Part shown: one piece after another, positions 48,655 through 57,646 of the stretch
Layout of the letters: each line of letters begins with the position of its first letter
How positions within the stretch are numbered: the stretch's first letter is position 1
NCBI GenBank assembly: GCA_016787565.1
Contig: JAEUUG010000016.1
Span: 306,335 to 370,334 of the forward strand
DNA: 64,000 bases
Direction: 5' to 3'
DNA from: Cyclobacteriaceae bacterium
Lineage (GTDB): Bacteria > Bacteroidota > Bacteroidia > Cytophagales > Cyclobacteriaceae
Position numbers and translations under genes: made by a program
The notes under the pieces: generated by a model
What the model was told of the DNA's origin: nothing
Database searches by the model: none
Seen by the model: the letters and a program-made list of their open reading frames with translations, nothing else

Positions 48655-48704
48655 TCCCTATGCAATATCTCATTCTGAAATTATTATTGTCGTTAGCAAG
48701 TATC

Positions 48705-48762
48705 TTGGCTCTTTTGCTTGCTTTGGTTTCGAGTTGGAATGTGCGGCAAGCAAATGTGCCAA
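48705..48762 (+). repeat. Covarying hairpin H2 (right flank of cassette 3)
   Basis: TTGGC-TCTT-TTGCTTGC then TTTGG ... GTGCG then GCAAGCAA-ATGT-GCCAA. Two stems with constant loop motifs but stem sequences unlike H1. Confidence 0.75.
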
Positions 48763-48800
48763 TGTTCGAAGCACCCAATCTGTCCCGCGGCATTGTGCAT

Positions 48801-48923
48801 AACGTTTGTGCATAAGCAGTGGCGGGAATTCGAAGCGCGTCACTGTCCCACGACACAAAACGTATTTTGAAAAACTAAACTACAAATTCACACTGAACCC
48901 CGCCATTGATTATGCATTTTGTT
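48801..48923 (-). repeat. attC-like site 3 (type II)
   Basis: AACGTTTGTGCATAAGCAG-TGGCGGG ... CCCGCCATTGATTATGCATTTTGTT. The centre has CGCGTCACTGTCCCAC and ACTAAACTACAAATTCACAC. Confidence 0.87.
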
Positions 48924-48953
48924 GTGTGTAGTGCCCGCCATACTCCGAACTGA

Positions 48954-49009
48954 GCACGGATGCAAAGGCTTTGGCTGTGTGTCAGCAAGTGCGGCCTTTG
49001 CATTGGTGC
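48954..49009 (+). repeat. Covarying hairpin H3 (left flank of cassette 4)
   Basis: GCAC-GGAT-GCAAAGGC then TTTGG...TCAGCAAGTGCG then GCCTTTGC-ATTG-GTGC. Same design as H1, with every stem base pair changed in a compensating way. Confidence 0.78.
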
Positions 49010-49230
49010 GGTTTGATAGATATTTCCGAGACCGATAATCAAATTCAGTTTGGTTCGTGTCAATTTTTACTACAATTAATATTACTAATAATATTATTAA
49101 TTTTATTATTACTACTTGTTAATTGTTGTACATTGTAGTACTATTGTAAGTAGCTGATATACAAATGTATAGAATGGTATTATGTTAATTAATGAATATG
49201 ATATTGTTAAATCTAAAAACACCTAATTGA

Positions 49231-50388
49231 ATGCCTGATGCTAAGTTTCTTCACTATGAATTGAAATTGATAGAGCCGTCTTTTGGTTCTTCATTAACTG
49301 ATTTAATTATAGAGCTTGATTATCTGAGGAAGAGACCGCTTGGAGGTTCAACTCATCCTAAGGTGTTTTTTCAGCTGAAGCATATTTTCCATACTTTAGA
49401 AAGCATCGGATCCGCAAGAATAGAAGGCAACAACACTACGATTGCAGAATACATTGAGACAAAGCTTGAGGAGACAAAAAATGTCCCATCAGGAATTAAA
49501 GAAATTCAGAACATTGAGAAAGCAATGGCTTTCATTGAGGAGAATGTCAAGGACTATCCAATTAATAGGGCATTTATTAGTGAGATGCACAAAATGATTG
49601 TTCATGAACTGTTGCCTCCTCCAAATGGAGAGGGAGACCACACTCCTGGAGAATACAGAAAAATAAATCTCAAAATCAACAAGTCAAATCACCAACCTCC
49701 CGAATGGTTGAGGGTGGAAGAATATATGTCCGAATTAATAGATTTTATAGGCCGTGAGGGTAGCCCTAAATACGATTTACTAAAAGCTGCAATAGCGCAC
49801 CATCGTTTTGTCTGGATACACCCATTTGGGAATGGGAATGGAAGAACCGTTCGCCTCTTTACCTACGCAATGCTTGTCAAAACAGGTTTTAATGTGAATG
49901 TCGGTCGGATAATTAATCCAACAGCAGTGTTTTGTAGTAATAGGAATAACTATTACAACATGTTGTCAGAAGCTGATAAGGGAACCAATGAAGGCATTTT
50001 AATTTGGGCAGAATATGTTCTAAGGGGACTAAAGGAAGAGATTGAGAAAATTGATAAGCTTTCAGATTATGATTTTCTGAGAAAGGAAATTCTACTCCCA
50101 ACGATAAACCATTCATTGGAAAGAAAGTACATTACAGATGTAGAATCAAAAATTCTTAAAAGGGTCATTGATAAACAAGTTATCCAAGCAGCGGATGTTA
50201 AAGAATTTTTCGTGGGCAAAGTGGATGCTGAGGTGTCAAGGCAGATACGTAAACTTATAGATAAAAAAATGCTTGTCCCTGAGTCAGACGGCACAAGAAA
50301 GTATGTTATACGTTTTGATAATAACTACTTATTAAGAGGGGTAATTAAGTCACTTGGTGAAAAAGGTTTTTTACCTGTCCATGATTAA
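49231..50388 (+). CDS. Cassette 4: Fic-domain protein, self-inhibited (class II) type
   Basis: 385 residues. The N-terminal inhibitory helix has SARIEGN (61-67), matching the (S/T)xxxE(G/N) motif. The Fic core motif HPFGNGNGRTVR (197-208) holds the catalytic His and GNGR. The C-terminal ~95 residues look like a winged helix. Fic proteins transfer AMP from ATP to target proteins. It reads rightward, against the other cassettes, and has an AT-rich 170-base leader suitable for its own promoter. Its cassette ends are complementary (GTTGTGTGTA-TGCCCGCC against GTTGTGTGTA-TACCCGCC). Confidence 0.9.
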   Translation: MPDAKFLHYELKLIEPSFGSSLTDLIIELDYLRKRPLGGSTHPKVFFQLKHIFHTLESIGSARIEGNNTTIAEYIETKLEETKNVPSGIKEIQNIEKAMAFIEENVKDYPINRAFISEMHKMIVHELLPPPNGEGDHTPGEYRKINLKINKSNHQPPEWLRVEEYMSELIDFIGREGSPKYDLLKAAIAHHRFVWIHPFGNGNGRTVRLFTYAMLVKTGFNVNVGRIINPTAVFCSNRNNYYNMLSEADKGTNEGILIWAEYVLRGLKEEIEKIDKLSDYDFLRKEILLPTINHSLERKYITDVESKILKRVIDKQVIQAADVKEFFVGKVDAEVSRQIRKLIDKKMLVPESDGTRKYVIRFDNNYLLRGVIKSLGEKGFLPVHD

Positions 50389-50470
50389 TTTTGATTGAAG
50401 ATAAAACGACTCAGATGTTGTCGTCTTGCATTCAGTTTGGGCGTTAAGTCGGTTGGCGCGGTTGGAGAGG

Positions 50471-50530
50471 CAGGCTCTTTTGCATTGCTTTGGTTTGAGT
50501 GTCAGACGTGCGGCAATGCAAATGTGCCTG
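50471..50530 (+). repeat. Covarying hairpin H4 (right flank of cassette 4)
   Basis: CAGGC-TCTT-TTGCATTGC then TTTGG ... GTGCG then GCAATGCAA-ATGT-GCCTG. An outer TTGgCGCG / CGCGCAA pairing may extend it. The rest of 50,389-50,904 is site 4 and H5. Confidence 0.78.
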
Positions 50531-50575
50531 ACTGCGCGCAATGAAACTCTACTTTGTCGGGCGGGTATTACACAC

Positions 50576-50698
50576 AACGTTTGTGCATAAGCAGTGACGG
50601 GTGTTCGAAGCGCGTCACTGTCCCACAAAACCAGACGTTATTTGAAAAACTAAACTACAAATTTACACTGAACCCCGCCATTGATTATGCATTTTGTT
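50576..50698 (-). repeat. attC-like site 4 (type II)
   Basis: Nearly identical to site 3: AACGTTTGTGCATAAGCAG ... CCCGCCATTGATTATGCATTTTGTT, 123 bp. Confidence 0.87.
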
Positions 50699-50727
50699 AT
50701 GCAACGTGCCGCGCTTACACTATACTT

Positions 50728-50792
50728 AACCACACGGATGCCAGTGTTTTGGGTGTGTGTCGGCATTTGCGGCACTGGCATTGGTGTGGTTT
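50728..50792 (+). repeat. Covarying hairpin H5 (left flank of cassette 5)
   Basis: AACCACACGGATGCCAGTG ... CACTGGCATTGGTGTGGTT with loop TTTTGGG...TTGCGG. Stems are identical to H1; the loop differs. Confidence 0.75.
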
Positions 50793-50904
50793 TCGAAGAG
50801 CTTCCTTCTCCGCTCCCCAAGTTGTAAATTATCCATAGACTCCCTACTTGCTTACTCTCTTTGCCTTATTCAGTCTTTAAACTTTTTATGGCCTATTCAC
50901 CTAC

Positions 50905-53607
50905 TCATTCATTCTTTAAGTGATCGGTAGGATTGGTACTAGCAGCCTTGATTGTTTGAAATGAGCTTACGAATGCTACCAGTAAAAGAAGAATTGCCAG
51001 TGGAATTACAAAAAACATCGGAGAGACATCAATCCTCATCGGATAGCTCGAAAGCCACTTCTGTACAATGAAATAAATCAATGGTACTGAGATAACAGCA
51101 GAGAGTAAAATCAATCGCACGTTGTCTCTCGTCAACAAACCAATCAAACTGGCTGCCGATGCGCCTAATACTTTGCGAATGCTGATTTCCTTTTGCCGGG
51201 CGCTTGCTTCAAACAACGTCATCCCCAAAATACCAAGACATCCTATAAAAACGGCTATTCCGGCAAATACAGAAAATATCCGTTTTGTGTAGAGTTCCGA
51301 TTTGAATTGCTGGTCGTAATAATCATTGAGGAATGAATACTCGAATGGTTTATCGGGAAAAGCTGCCGTCCAGCTTTTCCGAATGTCGCCAATAGCTTGT
51401 TCAGGACTGCTGGTTGGATTTAAGCGGATAGAATAATAGACCTGTTGAAAACTTCCATAGTTAGGTGAAAAGATCATTGGGAAGATTTCTTTCTTCACCG
51501 CCTCGTGATGATAATCTTCCACTACACCAATTATTCTATGCTTTTGAAAGTGATCTTCAAAATTTTCGAACTCCACCATTTTGTCGACCGCTTCTTCCGG
51601 TGAGTTGAAACCCAATGCCCGAATAGCGCTTTCATTTAGAATCAAGGTTAACCAGTTTTCATCGTTCCAGGGATCAATCCAGTTTTGAACTGGTCTAGGG
51701 GGATCAAAATTTCGTCCTGCTAAAAGTTTTAAATCATAAAACGGAATGTAGTTGTAGTCCACAAAGAGTGTTTTAAACCGAGTGGGATCGTAAGGATCAT
51801 TGACATTTCGTTTCAAAAGATTCACATATGTAAAGCCAATTTCTGTGCCTGGTATAGCCGATGAACTGCTGACCATTTGTATGGAAGTATTTTCCATTAA
51901 TTTATTTTCCAGTGTTCGATATGCGGTATGTTTTTCAATTACTTCTTCGCTGGAATAAGCAGTTGGATTTCGCAAAGTGACAACATTGTCAACATCAATT
52001 TTTTTATCGACTGTTTGCATAAAGTCTAACTGGCTTCGCATCACTAACACACAAGCAATCAAGATGAGCGATGCGCTGAATTGAACTATTATAAGGGTCT
52101 TTCGAATAGCACGTCCACCACTCGTATTACCAAATTTTCCTTTCAGGGTTGTCACAGGGTTCAACCGAAGCAGGAATATGGCTGGATAAATGCCAACCAA
52201 AACCGAACCAACAACTAACACTGCAAACGCAATGAGCCAAATCGATGGTTGAGACCATTGGATTGAATCTATTGGAATTCCAGTGAGGTAACTAAAGCGG
52301 GGAACAATGAAAGTCATCAACAATGTTGCTAGAGCAATCGCCACAGCAAAAACACAGAAATATTCAATGAGGAATTGAAGTGCCAGGTCGGACTTGGCAG
52401 AACCTATGATGCGTCTCACACTCACTTCGCGGGCACGCGTAGCAAAGCGGGCTGTTTCGAGATTGATGTAGTTTATCCATGCAATGATGAGGATAATAAG
52501 AGCTATGGCCGAGGCAACGTAAACCAGGTTTTTACTGCCATTAACTTCCACCTCATCTTGCATCAGCGAAGAAAGATGAATAGAGGTGAGAGGTTGAAGA
52601 AATGATTTTGTTTCTTTCAATTCCGGATACTTCACCGCCATTTTTGAATAGAATTGGTTGAGACGACTGCTCACCGCTTCGGGGCGGTGACCTTCTTTAA
52701 GAGAAACATAGGTATGCAAAAACGCCTGTTTCCATTCATCTCCATCTTTCATTGGGGATTCCAGCGGCACCACAAAATTGGCGTGAATGTGCGAGTTGAG
52801 TGGAAAATCTTTGAAGATACCCGTGATTATCCGTTCACTTGCACCACCACCATCATTGGGCATTTGAATGTGCTGGCCCATGGGCTCTTCATCACCGAAT
52901 ATCTTCTTGGCCATCGACTCAGACACAACCATGCAATGGCGTTCGCGAAGAGCCGTGGCTGCATCACCTTTCACCAACATGCCCGAGAAAACTTTAAAGA
53001 AGGTGGAGTCGGTATTGAGTTCACCGCCTAGTTCGTTAAAGATTTTTCCGTTGTGGCGAAAGAATACGCCTGTGTTTGCAGGTGTTTTGTAAAAACCAGT
53101 GACAGCATCAACTTCCGGAAAATTTTCATGAATCAATTCTTTTAATCCTGCAAAGTTTTTGGATGACGATGTTTGGAGTTCACTCTTCTTGTAGCGTTCG
53201 AGACCTATCCGGTAAATGTTATCACTGTTTGTATGAAAGCGGTCGTAACTCAGCTCAAAACTTACATACTGGATAATGAGAAAGAAAGCTGTTATGCCAA
53301 CAGCCAAGCCGATCACGTTAATCAACGAGAAGGCTTTGCTATTCACCAAGTGTCGGTAAGCAATTTTGAAGTAGTTAAAAATCATATCTACTGAATTAGT
53401 GTTCAACGAAAATTTGTTTCTTAGAAAAATCCCTGGTCTGAAGAATCGGACAGCAGTAATGATAAATTTCAGCCTTGCCTTTTTTTCGCCAACTGTCTTT
53501 ACATCATAATTATAAATTTCAATCAAATCCCCCTCTATTTGTTCAAATAACTCATTTGGACAAATAGCCCTGAGTAACCTCTCTGCCCATATAGGAAGCG
53601 ATTTCAT
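50905..53607 (-). CDS. Cassette 5: FtsX-type ABC permease with prefix domain
   Basis: 900 residues, a diverged paralogue of the cassette 3 permease: prefix domain (PIWAERLLRAICPNELFEQIEGDLIEIY), MacB-like core and FtsX repeats (AFSLINVIGLAVGITAFF near 95; a second set at about 375-460; a last set at 780-890). It ends in NPTDHLKNE, like the cassette 3 permease (NPIKSLRNE). The ATG overlaps the padR stop by one base (TAATG). Two independent cassettes with the same gene pair suggest the pair is a repeatedly captured unit. Confidence 0.88.
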   Translation of the reverse strand: MKSLPIWAERLLRAICPNELFEQIEGDLIEIYNYDVKTVGEKKARLKFIITAVRFFRPGIFLRNKFSLNTNSVDMIFNYFKIAYRHLVNSKAFSLINVIGLAVGITAFFLIIQYVSFELSYDRFHTNSDNIYRIGLERYKKSELQTSSSKNFAGLKELIHENFPEVDAVTGFYKTPANTGVFFRHNGKIFNELGGELNTDSTFFKVFSGMLVKGDAATALRERHCMVVSESMAKKIFGDEEPMGQHIQMPNDGGGASERIITGIFKDFPLNSHIHANFVVPLESPMKDGDEWKQAFLHTYVSLKEGHRPEAVSSRLNQFYSKMAVKYPELKETKSFLQPLTSIHLSSLMQDEVEVNGSKNLVYVASAIALIILIIAWINYINLETARFATRAREVSVRRIIGSAKSDLALQFLIEYFCVFAVAIALATLLMTFIVPRFSYLTGIPIDSIQWSQPSIWLIAFAVLVVGSVLVGIYPAIFLLRLNPVTTLKGKFGNTSGGRAIRKTLIIVQFSASLILIACVLVMRSQLDFMQTVDKKIDVDNVVTLRNPTAYSSEEVIEKHTAYRTLENKLMENTSIQMVSSSSAIPGTEIGFTYVNLLKRNVNDPYDPTRFKTLFVDYNYIPFYDLKLLAGRNFDPPRPVQNWIDPWNDENWLTLILNESAIRALGFNSPEEAVDKMVEFENFEDHFQKHRIIGVVEDYHHEAVKKEIFPMIFSPNYGSFQQVYYSIRLNPTSSPEQAIGDIRKSWTAAFPDKPFEYSFLNDYYDQQFKSELYTKRIFSVFAGIAVFIGCLGILGMTLFEASARQKEISIRKVLGASAASLIGLLTRDNVRLILLSAVISVPLIYFIVQKWLSSYPMRIDVSPMFFVIPLAILLLLVAFVSSFQTIKAASTNPTDHLKNE

Positions 53608-53939
53608 TAACTATTGATGAGTTTCAATTGGGGAACCATCTTCCATAACTCAACTCTTGTCTCTTTCATTGTTCTCAATATTGAAACACCTGCACTAGTA
53701 ATTGAGTATATCCTTTTGCGTCTTCCACCACGTTCATTGGTCACACCTCCGACTTTCGATTTGATAAATCCTCTATCTTCAAGACGATAAAGCGTTACAT
53801 GAACTGCGCTTAATGTTACTTTTCTTTCAAGCCACCGCTCAATTTCAATAGTAATCGCAGCCCCATAGGCGTTTTCATGGTCGGCTGCAACAATGGTTAA
53901 AATCAATTCTTCAAAATCCCCTAAAAATCCTTTTGCCAT
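53607..53939 (-). CDS. Cassette 5: PadR-family transcriptional regulator
   Basis: 110 residues, same winged helix as the cassette 3 PadR (FLGDFEELILTIVAADHENAYG; RKVTLSAVHVTLYRLEDRGFIKSKVGGVTNERGGRRKRIYSIT). The helix-3/wing region is nearly identical to its paralogue. That fits the shared palindromic operator and might allow cross-regulation. Confidence 0.88.
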   Translation of the reverse strand: MAKGFLGDFEELILTIVAADHENAYGAAITIEIERWLERKVTLSAVHVTLYRLEDRGFIKSKVGGVTNERGGRRKRIYSITSAGVSILRTMKETRVELWKMVPQLKLINS

Positions 53940-53958
53940 TTACTTCTGATTTATGAAG

Positions 53959-53978
53959 CAAATAAGCAAATTAATTTG
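53959..53978 (-). promoter_or_regulatory. Probable PadR operator (cassette 5)
   Basis: CAAATAAGCAAATTAATTTG contains the perfect palindrome CAAATTAATTTG, 20 bases before the padR start, matching the position of the cassette 3 site. The stretch 53,980-54,170 has no other recognisable signal. Confidence 0.55.
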
Positions 53979-54171
53979 TCATGTACAATATGGTGATCTG
54001 TCTACGGAAGGAAAACCTCTCCACTGGGGGAAAATTCTTTGCGGGCACTTTTTTAAAATTTACTTTGTCCCAATTGTCTACGAAGGAGAAGTGTAGTCCG
54101 CCTTGGTACTTTTTGATTTGAAGTCGTTTAGTCGTCTGTTATTAATCGTCCTCTTGTCGCGGGTGGGAAGG

Positions 54172-54232
54172 TTGGCTCTTTTGCTTGCTTTGGATGTGCG
54201 GCTGGAGTTTGAGTGGCAAGCAAATGTGCCAA
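54172..54232 (+). repeat. Covarying hairpin H6 (right flank of cassette 5)
   Basis: TTGGC-TCTT-TTGCTTGC then TTTGG ... GAGTG then GCAAGCAA-ATGT-GCCAA. Stems as in H2; the loop is longer and different. Confidence 0.75.
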
Positions 54233-54270
54233 TGCGCGAGTGTTTACTCTGTCCGCGCGGCATGGTGCAT

Positions 54271-54390
54271 AACGTTGGCGTATAAAATGTGGCGGCTTTG
54301 AAACACTTCATTTTCCACCGTTAGTAAACGAATTTAGAAGTTTACTCTCAATTGGCAAGTCGTCTCCCGCCATTTTTTATACGCGCTGTT
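54271..54390 (-). repeat. attC-like site 5 (type I)
   Basis: AACGTTGGCGTATAAAATG-TGGCGG ... CCGCCATTTTTTATACGCGCTGTT, type I centre with TTAGTAAACGAATTTAGAAG. Confidence 0.88.
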
Positions 54391-54401
54391 GTGTGCCGTT
54401 T

Positions 54402-54980
54402 TCATCTCCGTCCGTTTATTTGCTCATTCAGTCTGTTCTTAATTTTGTTGATTGTCCAATGGTGAAATATTGTATGAAACGGAGATTGAACTCCTGCGTC
54501 ACTAAGCACCGAAATATTTATCAAGATGTCGTTGTGGTCAAATATCACCAAAATTCTATTTGTCGGTTTCTTCCATTTCATGAACCCTGTCGGCTTAAAA
54601 TAAGAAGTCATAAAATGTCCACCGTTAAAAAAGTTGTTTTTTGGGTAATACTCTTTGAACAGCTTTAAGATTGTTTCGCGGTTTTTATTGAGGTCTTGTC
54701 CACCTCTAAATCTTATAAACTTGTCACCAAGTATGCTTCCATAAAGTGAGATGAGTCCAAATGAAAACATAATTCCAGGAAAAACTATAGTACTGAAACT
54801 TGTCAGTCTACCTGTGTAAATGCCTACCCAAAGGAAAATTGGAAATCCAAGCAGTAGTCCAACGAATACAAATTTAAAAAAGATGTTAAGATATTTATTG
54901 AATTTTGTATCGAAGTCCTGTCGGTCGTTTACCACACAACCGGTTTTAATTGATTTCTCAACATTTAAACTAATTCTCAT
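54402..54980 (-). CDS. Cassette 6: two-helix membrane protein, unknown
   Basis: 192 residues. Two transmembrane helices (about 33-55 and 60-85) follow a short cytosolic part. The C-terminal ~100 residues (GGHFMTSYFKPTGFMKWKKPTNRILVIFDHNDILINISVL) are soluble and β-rich. No family recognised. Start 24 bases from the cassette end, stop 12 bases from the other. Terminal complement: GTTGTGTGCC-TTTTC on both ends. Confidence 0.75.
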   Translation of the reverse strand: MRISLNVEKSIKTGCVVNDRQDFDTKFNKYLNIFFKFVFVGLLLGFPIFLWVGIYTGRLTSFSTIVFPGIMFSFGLISLYGSILGDKFIRFRGGQDLNKNRETILKLFKEYYPKNNFFNGGHFMTSYFKPTGFMKWKKPTNRILVIFDHNDILINISVLSDAGVQSPFHTIFHHWTINKIKNRLNEQINGRR

Positions 54981-55003
54981 TTGTCAGTTCGAAAATGGCA
55001 CAC

Positions 55004-55126
55004 AACGTTTGTGTTTGCGATGTGGCCGGCTTTCGAAGCCGCGTGTTGTCCCGCGAAACCAAACGTTGGTTTTATTAAAATACTAAAATTTAACTAGTCG
55101 CCCGGCCATAGCGCAAACATGCTGTT
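55004..55126 (-). repeat. attC-like site 6 (type IV)
   Basis: AACGTTTGTGTTTGCGATG-TGGCCGG ... CCCGGCCATAGCGCAAACATGCTGTT, 123 bp. The arm bases vary together (GGCCGG/CCGGCC against GGTGGG/CCCACC in site 2). Confidence 0.85.
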
Positions 55127-55251
55127 GCCAGCAGTTGGTTGTCGTCTAGTAACCATTGTTCTATTGTCCGTTCCGTAGGATGAATTGTCAAAGTATCTAA
55201 ATCTTTTTTTTTGTGCTTGATCTACGAATCAAATGTCAAAGGTTATGATTG

Positions 55252-55533
55252 TCAAAATCGTAGATACTTTAAAATCAATATCAAGACTGTAAAAACAATA
55301 ATTAACGAGATTGCAAGCGCTGTAATGGATTTTATAAGTTCTAAGTTTCTTTCTTTTATTATTTCATTGCGAATCAGAAGCATGTCTTCTTTTGTCGCAG
55401 TCCGGATGTCAATATTTTTTTCATTTAGTGTCTGGACAAGAGCTCTTTTAGCTTTGAAATAATTCCGTCTCTTAAGATTTTCATTATTCTTTAGAGTTTT
55501 AATCATGTCAAACGCATGTGTTCCTCCAGCCAT
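55252..55533 (-). CDS. Cassette 7: small tail-anchored-type membrane protein
   Basis: 93 residues: a charged helical N-terminal two-thirds (LKRRNYFKAKRALVQTLNEKN, EDMLLIRNEIIKERNLELIK) and one C-terminal transmembrane helix (68-89), so it is likely anchored with the N-terminus in the cytosol. No family recognised. Single-gene cassette with complementary ends GTTGCCAGCAGTTG / GTTGCCAGCAATTG. Confidence 0.65.
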   Translation of the reverse strand: MAGGTHAFDMIKTLKNNENLKRRNYFKAKRALVQTLNEKNIDIRTATKEDMLLIRNEIIKERNLELIKSITALAISLIIVFTVLILILKYLRF

Positions 55534-55605
55534 ATTATTAATTGTCTTTTGTTAATTCTTATGCCAATTCGTCTCTAACGCTTTCGGATTTCCTCAATTG
55601 CTGGC

Positions 55606-55728
55606 AACGTTTGTGCATAAGCAGTGGCGGGGATTCGAAGCGCGTCACCGTCCCACGACACCAAACGTATTTTGAAAAATTAAACTACAAATTTACACTG
55701 AACCCCGCCATTGATTATGCATTTTGTT
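55606..55728 (-). repeat. attC-like site 7 (type II)
   Basis: AACGTTTGTGCATAAGCAG-TGGCGGGG ... CCCCGCCATTGATTATGCATTTTGTT, 123 bp, almost identical to sites 3 and 4. Confidence 0.87.
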
Positions 55729-55764
55729 GTAAGCAGGGCGGTTTTGTCAGACGTTTATTTGTTC

Positions 55765-56502
55765 TCACTTCAATTCTCTTTTAACTCCTTTTGCATTTAA
55801 GGCGAAGGATAAAACTGCGTTCAATTCACTTTCAGAACTAAAAGCGGATTTAGGGACACAGATTGCAACAATTTTATCAGTATACAGTAAAATCCAGTCA
55901 TTCATTTCCTTTATCTTAAATAAAGAGGACCATCGTTGAGTCGATTTAAATGTTTTTCCGGTTATTATGATGTTGTCAACGTTGAATTCGTAAACTATCT
56001 CTTCTCTGAGGTTTTTATTCAAATTATAATTTCTTTTAGCTTGAAAAATGGAAACAGAAGGAATTAAAATAAAAACAAATCCTATCGCAATACCTGTCAA
56101 TGCATTCTCTGTCGGGTTAAGCAATGCGGCAATTAGGAAACTCAGTCCCAGAAAACCGCAATAAATAACAATTGGGTTTTTAAGTGTCAGTTTTAAGTAT
56201 AGAAGACGATAGTCATTAAAGGTAATTTGTACTCTTGAAGTCGTTATTGTGCCATCAGCAGGGGTAGGTATATCCACAAGTTCAGCAATTCCAGATTTCC
56301 ATAGACTGATTCCATAGTATAAAGGGAAGGACAAGAGAGTAATAGTAAAAATGAAACTAAATATCGTTGATGAAATGTTGGGGTCATTATTCATTTCAAC
56401 TAAATTATAAACTAAAGCAAATAGCATTAAGAGATTAATTGCCAAGAAAATGATTATCAAGATCATTCCAAATACCTTTTTAAGTTTTCCGTTGGTCTTC
56501 AT
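55765..56502 (-). CDS. Cassette 8: four-helix membrane protein with YcxB-like C-terminus
   Basis: 245 residues. Transmembrane helices are near 10-33, 45-66, 110-128 and 134-153. The C-terminal ~75 residues (EIVYEFNVDNIIITGKTFKSTQRWSSLFKIKEMNDWILLYTDK) match the YcxB-like domain pattern: β strands with a W-S-x-x-x-K-I core. Function unknown. Single-gene cassette with ends GTTGTAAGCAGGGCGG / GTTGTAAGCAAGGCGG. Confidence 0.75.
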   Translation of the reverse strand: MKTNGKLKKVFGMILIIIFLAINLLMLFALVYNLVEMNNDPNISSTIFSFIFTITLLSFPLYYGISLWKSGIAELVDIPTPADGTITTSRVQITFNDYRLLYLKLTLKNPIVIYCGFLGLSFLIAALLNPTENALTGIAIGFVFILIPSVSIFQAKRNYNLNKNLREEIVYEFNVDNIIITGKTFKSTQRWSSLFKIKEMNDWILLYTDKIVAICVPKSAFSSESELNAVLSFALNAKGVKRELK

Positions 56503-56586
56503 TTTCTAAGTTGAGTTGTCCTGGTGATATTTAAATAGTCTTGTAATATTCGCTTAGTTGCTTTTTTGTCCTACCGCCTTGCTTAC

Positions 56587-56708
56587 AACGTTGGTACATA
56601 TGACGTGCAGGGTTTTTGAAACACTTCACTGTCCCACGTTGCTATGCTAAATTAGTTGATTACATGTAAATGGCAACACTGAACCCTGCATGGCATATGT
56701 ATTTTGTT
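56587..56708 (-). repeat. attC-like site 8 (type III)
   Basis: AACGTTGGTACATATGACG-TGCAGGGTT ... AACCCTGCATGGCATATGTATTTTGTT, centre CTTCACTGTCCCACGTT. Confidence 0.86.
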
Positions 56709-56727
56709 AGCGCTCGTTGCCTTCACG

Positions 56728-57257
56728 TCACTTAAATTGAAATTCAAATCTTTCTTGTCCCAGTGTGTCAATTCGTTTTAAGGTGTCTTTATAATTTTTC
56801 TTGTCTAAAAGATCCTTTAATCGGTCTGCGTTGTCTAATAGGAAGCTTGCTTGTCAAGCGTAATCGAGTCTTGTCCCAAGAATTCTTTTTCTTTCTAATT
56901 CACTTAACTTTTTGGTCGTCTGCAGTTGTAAGGACGAATTGAACATTTCAATTCCCCTAAACTGTTCGTCTTTATGTAATGGGGAAATGTCCATCTCCAA
57001 AAGTCCCCGGTCGTTAATGATTTGAAGTCGGAAAGAGTCGTTCTTGAATTTGATTAATGCACCCATTCCTGGTCCATCCATTTCTTCATATTTCTTAAGT
57101 CCCAATTTGTCAAAGGTGTTTTTGAAATATTCACCACCACTCCTGGGGTAATAACAAATGCTAAAACGAACATTGGTATTGCTGAAAATGCCCAAATTAT
57201 CAAAATCTTTTTCAGACTATATTGATTGTTCAGTTGCCTTAAATGTTGTGAATTCAT
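56728..57257 (-). pseudogene. Cassette 9: broken membrane-protein gene (frameshift and in-frame stop)
   Basis: From ATG 57,257 the frame gives MNSQHLRQLNNQYSLKKILI and a transmembrane helix. Near 57,125-57,150 coherent coding moves to another frame (RSGGEYFKNTFDKLGLKKYEEM...). That frame meets a TGA at 56,854, yet continues sensibly after it in the same frame (QASFLLDNADRLKDLLDKKN ... FEFQFK) to a stop at 56,728. So one frameshift and one nonsense change split a protein of about 176 residues. The cassette's ends also fail to complement each other (GTTGGTGGTAATT against GTTAGCGCTCGTT). Confidence 0.7.
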
Positions 57258-57510
57258 GGGTGTAATTGCCCTTTTTTTATTAATGTCGTTGTGGCCGGAA
57301 TTGTCAAATGAGTCCAATTTTATTCATCTTGATAAAATTGTCCGCGTATGATATTTGATTTTATCCTTTCTTTTCTCTCCACTGTCAGCGAACACCAATT
57401 TCTCTATCAAGTTGAAACTTGTCCATGGGCTGAAGTCGATTTTGTGTTTTGTTCTCGTCCAAATGTTTTAGTTTGCACTTCTCTGTCCACGAGCCAGCCC
57501 AATTACCACC

Positions 57511-57630
57511 AACGTTGGCGTATAAAATGTGGCGGATTTGAAACACCTAATTCTCCACCGTTAGTAAACGAATTTAGAAGTTTACTCTCAATTGGCAAGT
57601 CGTCACCCGCCATTTTTTATACGCGCTGTT
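57511..57630 (-). repeat. attC-like site 9 (type I)
   Basis: AACGTTGGCGTATAAAATG-TGGCGG ... CCCGCCATTTTTTATACGCGCTGTT, 120 bp; near identical to site 5. Confidence 0.88.
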
Positions 57631-57646
57631 ACCGGCTGGCGGCCTG

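Noticed and set aside
48644..48858. Short open frames inside repeats (also 44,579-44,794, 50,371-50,628, 54,078-54,311)
   Set aside because: They follow the repeat and flanking hairpin sequences, and start or stop in unrelated places; kept only as the C-terminal-tag observation for type I.
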